A stretch of DNA of 64,000 nt from JAJUFS01 sp036381175 (GTDB lineage Bacteria; Pseudomonadota; Gammaproteobacteria; Natronospirales; JAJUFS01). Positions 58,036 through 64,000 of this stretch are shown here, piece after piece (within the stretch, counting starts at the first letter, position 1; every line of letters begins with the position of its first letter). The translations under genes and the position numbers were made by a program. The stretch covers positions 24,550-88,549 of the forward strand of contig DASVDI010000058.1 in the NCBI GenBank assembly GCA_036381175.1. Reading direction: 5' to 3'. Under the pieces are notes generated by a model. That model saw only the letters and a list, made by a program, of their open reading frames with translations. It had not been told where the DNA came from and made no database searches.

Positions 58036-59010
58036 ATGACTGCAATGACTTTCAATTCAATTCGCCGGCAGCGCGGCATGACACTGGTCGAGGTACTGAT
58101 CGCCTCGACGATCGGTGTTTTCCTCATTGGCGGCGCGATGTCGGTGTTCATTACCGCGAGCAACTCACGCCATGTGAACGATGATGTTGCACGCATGCAG
58201 GAAAACGCGCGCTATGCGATGAGCACGATCAAGCCAGACTTACGCCTGGCCGGCTACTGGGGCCTGACGGCGGTCGTCGGGTTGCTGAACGGACACAAGG
58301 GTTCCATCACGCCGATTCCGGCGGCCCAGGCACCTGCGAATGATTGCGCGGCTTCCTGGTTCATCGACCTTGCCAATGAGGTCGAAGCGAGCAATGACGT
58401 CAATCCGTATGCCGCCACCTGCCTGCCGGCGACCGAGTATCTCGCCGGTACGGACGTTCTTGTCGTGCGACATGCGGATCCGGATCCGGCGCCTGCGCTG
58501 GTGCCCGGACAAATCTACATTCGGGCCGATGCCAACAACGGTGTTGTCTTTGAGGGTTCAGCCCCGCCCGCCGCTGGGTTCTCGGCGTTTGCACAAGACC
58601 ACCGGCTGGTGACGCACGCCTATTACATCCGTCCATACGCATTCGCCGAGGGCGACAACATTCCGTCGTTGTACAGGCTGTCGCTGGGCAACGCGGGTGG
58701 CGCGACGGTTATCACCGATGAAGAAGTGATTCCCGGCATCGAAGACCTGCAAGTGCAATTCGGGATCGATACCAACGGCGACGGCTCGATCAATCAATAC
58801 GTGAATGCCGACAGCGCCGCGATCGCGGGTGCAGAAATTCTCGCCACGCGCATCTGGATCATGGCGCGCACGCTGAATCCCGAATTCGGGTTCACGGATA
58901 ACGCGACCTATACCTACGCGAGCAAATCCGTAACTCCGGCTGACAACTTCCGGCGCCTGCTCATGTCATCAACAATCCAGTTGCGCAATATCCAGGTGAA
59001 CGCGCCATGA
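58036..59010 (+). CDS. pilW: Type IV pilus minor pilin PilW
   Basis: This 324-residue protein has a prepilin start RQRGMTLVEVLIASTIGVFL and the PilW signature NARYAMSTIKPDLRLAGYWG. The large C-terminal domain ends with ATRIWIMARTLNPEFGF and RRLLMSSTIQLRNIQ, characteristic of PilW. Codons overlap the start of pilX. Confidence 0.88.
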   Translation: MTAMTFNSIRRQRGMTLVEVLIASTIGVFLIGGAMSVFITASNSRHVNDDVARMQENARYAMSTIKPDLRLAGYWGLTAVVGLLNGHKGSITPIPAAQAPANDCAASWFIDLANEVEASNDVNPYAATCLPATEYLAGTDVLVVRHADPDPAPALVPGQIYIRADANNGVVFEGSAPPAAGFSAFAQDHRLVTHAYYIRPYAFAEGDNIPSLYRLSLGNAGGATVITDEEVIPGIEDLQVQFGIDTNGDGSINQYVNADSAAIAGAEILATRIWIMARTLNPEFGFTDNATYTYASKSVTPADNFRRLLMSSTIQLRNIQVNAP

Positions 59011-59471
59011 TGAAAAAAACTCGCCCGCAAGTCACCGCGGGACATTCCGAACGCGGTGCCGCGCTCCTGGTCGCACTCATACTGCTCGTGGTCATCACTA
59101 TTCTCGCGGTATCTGCCATGGGCACGGCCCGGCTGGGCTTGCTCATGGCGGGCAACGCGCAGTACAGCCTGCGCGCATTTCAGGCGGCGCAATCCGCCAT
59201 CGAGGCGAGAATAGCGGCCGGTGGCTTCAGTACCGATCTGAACAACGAATCGACAACGTATCCCTTCACGGATGCGGCAACCGGCATCAATTCGACAGGA
59301 ATCGCCGTAATCAGCTACCAGGAATCGACAGATGTTCCTGCCGGCGGTTACAGCCTTGGTTCGTCTTACCTGGCATATCACTTTGAAATCGATGCGTCAG
59401 GTACCGCATTGCGCGGCGCCGTTTCGAGTCAGATGCAAGGATTTTACATCGTCGGACCGGGCGCCAATTGA
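59007..59471 (+). CDS. pilX: Type IV pilus minor pilin PilX
   Basis: This 154-residue protein begins MMKKTRPQVTAGHSERGAAL, the PilX-type cleavage site lacking the FTLIE motif, followed by LVALILLVVITILAVSAMGT. Then GNAQYSLRAFQAAQSAIEA is the family hallmark. Its start overlaps the pilW stop by four bases. Confidence 0.85.
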   Translation: MMKKTRPQVTAGHSERGAALLVALILLVVITILAVSAMGTARLGLLMAGNAQYSLRAFQAAQSAIEARIAAGGFSTDLNNESTTYPFTDAATGINSTGIAVISYQESTDVPAGGYSLGSSYLAYHFEIDASGTALRGAVSSQMQGFYIVGPGAN

Positions 59472-59516
59472 GGCATCACGCGAGTTGTCACGACCCGAAC
59501 AAATGAGGTTCAAGTC

Positions 59517-59834
59517 ATGAAAAACGCATTCATACAAACTGCATGCCTGATGCTGCTGCTGATCAGCAGCAACGTGGCCGCCATGCGCTATATCGAAGAT
59601 GCGTATGAGGTTTTGAATTTGCGAATCAGCATGGAGACGCCGGATACCGGCAGCGTGGAAGTCAGGAAGTGCGAAACCTGTCCGCTGTTTGAACTGGAGA
59701 TCACGCCGGAAACGAAATTCTACAAGGCGGACACCGAGATCTCGCTCGCCGTGGCAACGAAATACAACGGCATGGAAGGCGTCGTCCTTCAGGACACAAC
59801 CACAAAAAAAGTGACGCGCATCATTATTTATTGA
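59517..59834 (+). CDS. Small secreted protein between pilX and pilY1
   Basis: This 105-residue protein has a signal peptide (MKNAFIQTACLMLLLISSNV, AA cleavage), an acidic mature part and one CETC motif. Strands predominate. It has a GAGG ribosome site and lies in the operon between pilX (45 bases) and pilY1 (62 bases). Such extra genes exist in some PilY1 operons, but no function is known. A chaperone or partner of PilY1 is a reasonable guess. Confidence 0.65.
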   Translation: MKNAFIQTACLMLLLISSNVAAMRYIEDAYEVLNLRISMETPDTGSVEVRKCETCPLFELEITPETKFYKADTEISLAVATKYNGMEGVVLQDTTTKKVTRIIIY

Positions 59835-59896
59835 GCGACTGAATACTGTTATTGGCGACGCGCTGAATTGTCGGCGCTTGTCACCGGAGAAAAGAC

Positions 59897-62800
59897 ATGA
59901 AATCGACATTGCACAGAATCCGTGGCGCATCCCTGGCCTTCCTGCTCGGTGCAATACCCATGAGCAACGCGCTTGCCGACGATATCGAGATCTATGTCGG
60001 CGGCAACAGCAACGTGGCCGGCGTGCCGCCGAACATTCTGTTCGTCATCGACACCTCGGGCTCGATGAGCGGCCAGGTCGATCTCGACAGCGGAGAAAGC
60101 GGCGACCCGATTTTCTCGCAGAATCCGTATGACCCCAACACCGTTTATTCGGGCAGTTGCGTGGATAGTCGCGTTTACTGGGACGACGACTCGAATTTTC
60201 CGGACTGCAGTACCGATCAGTACATCGAAGCCTCGTCGTTCCTGTGCAAGGCGGCGCTTGATGCGTTCGCGAGCAGCGGCCGTTTCATGGACCGTTACGC
60301 GAGCTGGCGTGACCGGGACAACGGCACGCGACGCGACAATTGGGTGGACGTCAGCGACCGCAGACAGTCGCGCTACACAGAGTGCAAGACCGATTCCGGC
60401 GTGCACGGCGACGGCGTCGATACCGGCAAACTCTACGCAGCCAACGAGTCGGATGGACCGTGGAGCAGTGATTCCAGCGAGAGCATCGACTGGAATGACC
60501 GGGAAATCCTGACGTTCATGAGCGGCAATTTCCTGAACTGGTACCACAGTGCTGTCAGCAGCGAACCCTCCACACGCCTTCAGGTTGTGCAGCACGTCAC
60601 CAAGACGCTGATCGACAGCGTATCCAACGTGAACTTCGGCCTGATGCGCTTCGACACTGGCGCTTCCGGCGGCATGGTGCTGTACCCGGTCGAGGGCATC
60701 GCGGACAACCGCGACGCGATGAAGGCCGCAATCGACTCCTTGACCCCCGGCGGCGGCACGCCGCTGTCGGAAACTTACTACGAGGCGATCCAGTACTACC
60801 GCGGCAGTGACGTGGTCTTCGGGCGCGACTCCAAGGTCGGCTGGTCCGACGTGCCGAGTGTCGCCGAGTCACGCGGCAACGGCGACAGCGATCTGTGGGA
60901 TTCCGAAGACGCTCAGTACAGAAGCCCGATCGAATACCAGTGCCAGAAAAACTTCATCGTGTTCCTCACCGATGGAGAGCCGACGTCCGACAGTCACGCC
61001 GGGGAAAAGATCAAGGCCTGGCCGGGTTTCGATTCCCTGGGCGATTCCTGCCATGACTCGATCAGTGGCGACTGCCTCGACGAGGCCGCGCTGTGGGCTC
61101 GCAACCGCGACGTAATGCCTTCTATCACCGGCGACCAGAACGTCATTACTTATATGGTCGGCTTCGCCGAAGAGGTGTCGGTTCTCGAAGAGACGGCAGC
61201 CAAGGGCGGCGGCAACTTCTACCTGGCCAACAACTCGCTCGAACTCCTTAACGTATTCACGGACATCATCACGGAGATCCTTGCGATCAACACCACATTC
61301 ACCGCACCCGCGGTCTCGGTGAACGCCTTCAACCGAACAGTGCACCTCAACCAGCTGTTCTTCACGGTTTTCAAACCATCCGAAAGACCGCACTGGGACG
61401 GCAACGTGAAGCGTTTTGACCTCGGCTATGCGAACGCGGGCGACGCCCAGGTCAGCATTCTCGATGTCAACGGCGTTCCGGCCGTGGATTCGAATACCGG
61501 CTTCTTCAAGGAAAGTGCAACCAGCTACTGGACCAATCTCGATCAATCGCCGGATGGCGGCGAGGCCGCACTTGGCGGAGCCGCAGGTGACCTGATCCTG
61601 CCGCGAGATATCTATACCTATACGGGCACTGCGGCATCGCTCACAGAACCAACCAACGCATTCCATGAAAACAATCCGAAGATCACCAAGACCGCGTTGG
61701 GGATTGACGCGCAAACCGATGACTATCGAACGAGATTGATCCAGTGGGCGCGTGGCGTGGACACGGAAGATCGGGACGATGACGGCTTTACGGATGATGC
61801 ACGACGCATCATGGGCGACCCCTTGCATTCCAAGCCGGTCGTGGTTACCTACGGCGGTACCGCCGAAAATCCGGACTTCACGGTGTACATGACAACCAAC
61901 GACGGTTTCCTGCATGCAATCAATGGTGAGACGGGTGCCGAACACTTTTCCTTCATCCCGAAACAGAAGTGGGAAAACCTCAATAAACTTTACTCGGGTC
62001 TCAGTGGCACCGGCAGCAAGGTCTATGGATTGGACAGCCCGATCACAGCGTGGGTAAACGACGTGGGCCGTGATGGCACGATCTCGGGCGACGATCACGT
62101 TTACCTGTATTTCGGCGAGCGCCGTGGCGGGAACAACTACTATGCGATCGACGTCACTAATCGCGAAGATCCGAAGTTCATGTGGAGCATCAGCAAGGGC
62201 GGAGCGTTCGCGGAACTGGGACAAACCTTTTCGCAGCCACAACTTGCAAAGATCAATGTCGGCGGCATCACCAAGCAGGTACTGATATTCGGCGGCGGAT
62301 ACGATCCGGACCAGGACTCGGCGGACATCTACCAGGAGGACGATGAGGGTCGCGCGATATATATCGTTGATGCGATCAGTGGAAATTTGATCTGGTGGGC
62401 GGGTCCGGCCGGAAGCAGCGCGAATCTCGTCCTCGGCGACTTGAAAAACTCGATTCCCGCCGAAGTGCGAGTCGTGGATATCAACAGCGATGGTTTTGAT
62501 GATCGGATGTACGCCGCTGATACGGGCGGCCGGATCTTCCGCTTTGATATCCTCAACGGGAACGACGCGAGCTCGCTCGTCAGCGGCGGCAAGATCGCCT
62601 CGCTGGGTGCCGCTGAAATGACGACGCCGACGGAATTGGAAACGCGTAAATTCTTCTCGCCGCCGGATGTCGCCTTGATCGTTGACGAAGAACACGGCAA
62701 CTACATCAACATCGCTATCGGATCGGGCAACCGGGCGCATCCTCTGGCAACCGGAACCCAGGACAGCTTCTTCTCGATACGCGATCCCAATGTGACGAAC

Positions 62801-63325
62801 ATACCGGGGAGTTACGCGTACGGCATTACTGTCGATAACCTTTACGACGCAACGGAAAATCTCATCGGCCAAGGCTCGGATCCCGAGACCGAGATCACCG
62901 CCTTGTATAACGCCAAGGGGTGGTATATCGACCTGGTGAGTTCGGCGGGAACGCCGGAAGGCGAAAAGGCGCTTGCAGCCGCCACAACATTCGATGGAAA
63001 AATCTTTTTCACGACGTTCACCCCCGTCAATTCTGCGAGCGCAACCGGTTGCGCGCCAAGCCAGGGCCTGGCACGCGCTTATGTTGTCGACGTGAACGAT
63101 GCGACGCCGGTCTATAATAACGATGGCATCGGCGGCGAAACGGATCTTACCAAGGATGATCGCGCAACGATCCTGACGCGCGGCGGAATTCCGCCGGAAG
63201 TGACGATCCTCTTCCCTGAAGCCAGCGACGATCCTGTCGGGCTTGTCGGACCGGAAACACTGCCAGTCGATTTCGACGAACCGCCGGTACGAACGTACTG
63301 GTACGAAACCGGTACGAGCCAATAG
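59897..63325 (+). CDS. pilY1: Type IV pilus adhesin PilY1
   Basis: This 1142-residue protein has a signal peptide (to about residue 27), a von Willebrand A-like domain from about 44 (LFVIDTSGSMSGQVDL, an intact MIDAS; later IVFLTDGEPTSD) and a C-terminal beta-propeller of the PilY1 type (from about 630: GDPLHSKPVVVTYG, DGFLHAINGETGAEHF, VYLYFGERRGGNNYYAIDVT). The calcium site DINSDGFDDRMYAAD (near 860) corresponds to the one needed for pilus extension in Pseudomonas. PilY1 sits at the pilus tip with the minor pilins and has been linked to surface sensing. Ribosome site GGAGA. Confidence 0.92.
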   Translation: MKSTLHRIRGASLAFLLGAIPMSNALADDIEIYVGGNSNVAGVPPNILFVIDTSGSMSGQVDLDSGESGDPIFSQNPYDPNTVYSGSCVDSRVYWDDDSNFPDCSTDQYIEASSFLCKAALDAFASSGRFMDRYASWRDRDNGTRRDNWVDVSDRRQSRYTECKTDSGVHGDGVDTGKLYAANESDGPWSSDSSESIDWNDREILTFMSGNFLNWYHSAVSSEPSTRLQVVQHVTKTLIDSVSNVNFGLMRFDTGASGGMVLYPVEGIADNRDAMKAAIDSLTPGGGTPLSETYYEAIQYYRGSDVVFGRDSKVGWSDVPSVAESRGNGDSDLWDSEDAQYRSPIEYQCQKNFIVFLTDGEPTSDSHAGEKIKAWPGFDSLGDSCHDSISGDCLDEAALWARNRDVMPSITGDQNVITYMVGFAEEVSVLEETAAKGGGNFYLANNSLELLNVFTDIITEILAINTTFTAPAVSVNAFNRTVHLNQLFFTVFKPSERPHWDGNVKRFDLGYANAGDAQVSILDVNGVPAVDSNTGFFKESATSYWTNLDQSPDGGEAALGGAAGDLILPRDIYTYTGTAASLTEPTNAFHENNPKITKTALGIDAQTDDYRTRLIQWARGVDTEDRDDDGFTDDARRIMGDPLHSKPVVVTYGGTAENPDFTVYMTTNDGFLHAINGETGAEHFSFIPKQKWENLNKLYSGLSGTGSKVYGLDSPITAWVNDVGRDGTISGDDHVYLYFGERRGGNNYYAIDVTNREDPKFMWSISKGGAFAELGQTFSQPQLAKINVGGITKQVLIFGGGYDPDQDSADIYQEDDEGRAIYIVDAISGNLIWWAGPAGSSANLVLGDLKNSIPAEVRVVDINSDGFDDRMYAADTGGRIFRFDILNGNDASSLVSGGKIASLGAAEMTTPTELETRKFFSPPDVALIVDEEHGNYINIAIGSGNRAHPLATGTQDSFFSIRDPNVTNIPGSYAYGITVDNLYDATENLIGQGSDPETEITALYNAKGWYIDLVSSAGTPEGEKALAAATTFDGKIFFTTFTPVNSASATGCAPSQGLARAYVVDVNDATPVYNNDGIGGETDLTKDDRATILTRGGIPPEVTILFPEASDDPVGLVGPETLPVDFDEPPVRTYWYETGTSQ

Positions 63326-63388
63326 CGCCGGTCGCTATTGCAGTCATGCAGGTCGTCGATCAATGTCGAACCAATGCGAGGAAACGAC

Positions 63389-63820
63389 ATGAAAATTAAA
63401 TACGGGCGCCGTACAGCGGGCTTCACATTGATGGAGTTGATGATCGTGACGGCGATCATCGCGATCATCGCGGCGATTGCCGTACCGTCATACAGCGCGC
63501 ATGTCAGGCGTGCGAATCGTATCGATGCGATCGACGCACTCCTGAGCATAGAAAATGCCCAGACGAAATTTTACCTGCAGAACAATACGTACACGGCCGA
63601 CCTGACGGCTCTCGGTTTCACCGCTACAACATCCACGAACGGCTACTACACGCTGGCGATCCCCGCTGCCGACACCAACACTTTCACTGCGACAGCAGTA
63701 CCGAACGGCTTGCCGCAGAGCGAGGACGAGGATTGCCAGAGCTTCACGGTCAACTCGCTGGGTGTACGCACCGCAACGGACAGCGGTGGCGCGGACAGCA
63801 CGGAAGAATGCTGGAATTGA
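63389..63820 (+). CDS. pilE: Type IV pilin PilE-like
   Basis: This 143-residue prepilin begins MKIKYGRRTAGFTLMELMIV with the hydrophobic helix AIIAIIAAIAVPSYSAHVRR. The rest has ALLSIENAQTKFYLQNNTYT and a Cys pair (DEDCQSF ... STEECWN) framing the D-region. The PilE type with a short C-terminal domain is normal at the end of this operon. The ATG at 63389 has a GAGGAAA ribosome site; a start at 63338 would add a leader without one. Confidence 0.9.
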   Translation: MKIKYGRRTAGFTLMELMIVTAIIAIIAAIAVPSYSAHVRRANRIDAIDALLSIENAQTKFYLQNNTYTADLTALGFTATTSTNGYYTLAIPAADTNTFTATAVPNGLPQSEDEDCQSFTVNSLGVRTATDSGGADSTEECWN

Positions 63821-63900
63821 CAGGCTGAATGGGTAATCGCTGCAATAAAAAACGCCGCGAAACAGGCTGTGTCAAAACAACTTGAGAACTCGGTAAAACA

Positions 63901-63930
63901 AGAACCCCGCGATCAGCGGGGTTCTTTTTA
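63901..63930. terminator. Terminator after the pilus operon
   Basis: AGAACCCCGC and GCGGGGTTCT form a 10-bp stem with loop GATCA, followed by TTTTATTTG on the plus strand. An A-rich stretch before it could also let it act for the minus-strand gene to the right. Confidence 0.85.
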
Positions 63931-63971
63931 TTTGTTGTGGTGGAAAAGGCAGCGAAAAACGGAAAGCGATA

Positions 63972-64000
63972 TCAGGCCTTCGCCAGCATCTCGCGGAGCT
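63972..64000 (-). CDS. Possible 3' end of a minus-strand gene
   Basis: The last bases read leftwards as LREMLAKA-stop (TGA at 63972-63974) in one frame. Together with the terminator just to the left this is consistent with a convergent gene ending here, but only nine codons are visible. Confidence 0.3.

Noticed and set aside
60869..63322. 817-codon minus-strand frame antisense to pilY1
   Set aside because: Its frame is open only because of codon bias in pilY1; the plus strand has clear VWA and propeller motifs, signal peptide and operon context.

Overview
The window comes from a high-GC chromosome, most likely gammaproteobacterial. The evidence is a type IV minor-pilin operon in the order fimT-fimT-pilV-pilW-pilX-pilY1-pilE, two GEMM-I (c-di-GMP-I) riboswitches, an ECF42-type sigma/DGPF cluster, a chaperone-usher locus and several families of short hairpin repeats between genes. 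An order in or near Xanthomonadales would fit, but nothing here fixes the genus. No rRNA, CRISPR array or intact transposase was seen. All functions below are read from motifs and context; no database search was run.

Layout. 1-7.9 kb: housekeeping and accessory genes (LLM oxidoreductase, ArsR regulator divergent from an ABM/ACT pair, a YjjJ-like HipA toxin, a secreted endo/exonuclease-fold protein, a lone FitA-like antitoxin), with hairpin repeats between them. 7.9-17.6 kb: a visibly AT-richer defence island of eight co-directional minus-strand genes: RhuM, an unknown, a nuclease-methylase fusion (HsdR_N + HsdM), HsdS, a HEPN protein, two PD-(D/E)xK-like proteins (one with a PUA/EVE-like reader domain) and an FRG protein. 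The upstream flank holds a decayed tRNA-Arg-like sequence. 18-20 kb: a HigBA-like pair and an MNT nucleotidyltransferase whose HEPN partner is truncated; both promoters carry the same 46-bp operator. 20-33.7 kb: a DUF2157 membrane protein, a PAS-rich hybrid kinase, an SRAP protein lacking its catalytic Cys2, a subtilase, an AbiE pair, the ECF42/DGPF cluster and HipBA.

33.8-49.7 kb: surface structures. A 3256-codon minus-strand frame encodes Ig/cadherin-like repeats, a long thrombospondin-type-3 calcium-binding stretch, a GlyGly-CTERM-like tail and then, without a stop, a second signal peptide, a C-type lectin domain and a beta-barrel. Its 5' end collides with a 5'-truncated AraC gene. Next is a DUF4402 chaperone-usher locus (pilin, chaperone, usher with two SPOR domains, second DUF4402 protein) preceded by a c-di-GMP-I riboswitch.

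49.8-64 kb: a second c-di-GMP-I riboswitch leads a membrane hybrid kinase and an overlapping REC-EAL gene (predicted c-di-GMP phosphodiesterase). Then come tRNA-Thr(CGT), a Fur-family regulator, a ThiO-like oxidase and the type IV minor-pilin operon. Together the right half looks like a c-di-GMP-governed surface module: the messenger is sensed in the leader of the chaperone-usher pilus genes and in the leader of a signalling operon that can destroy the messenger.
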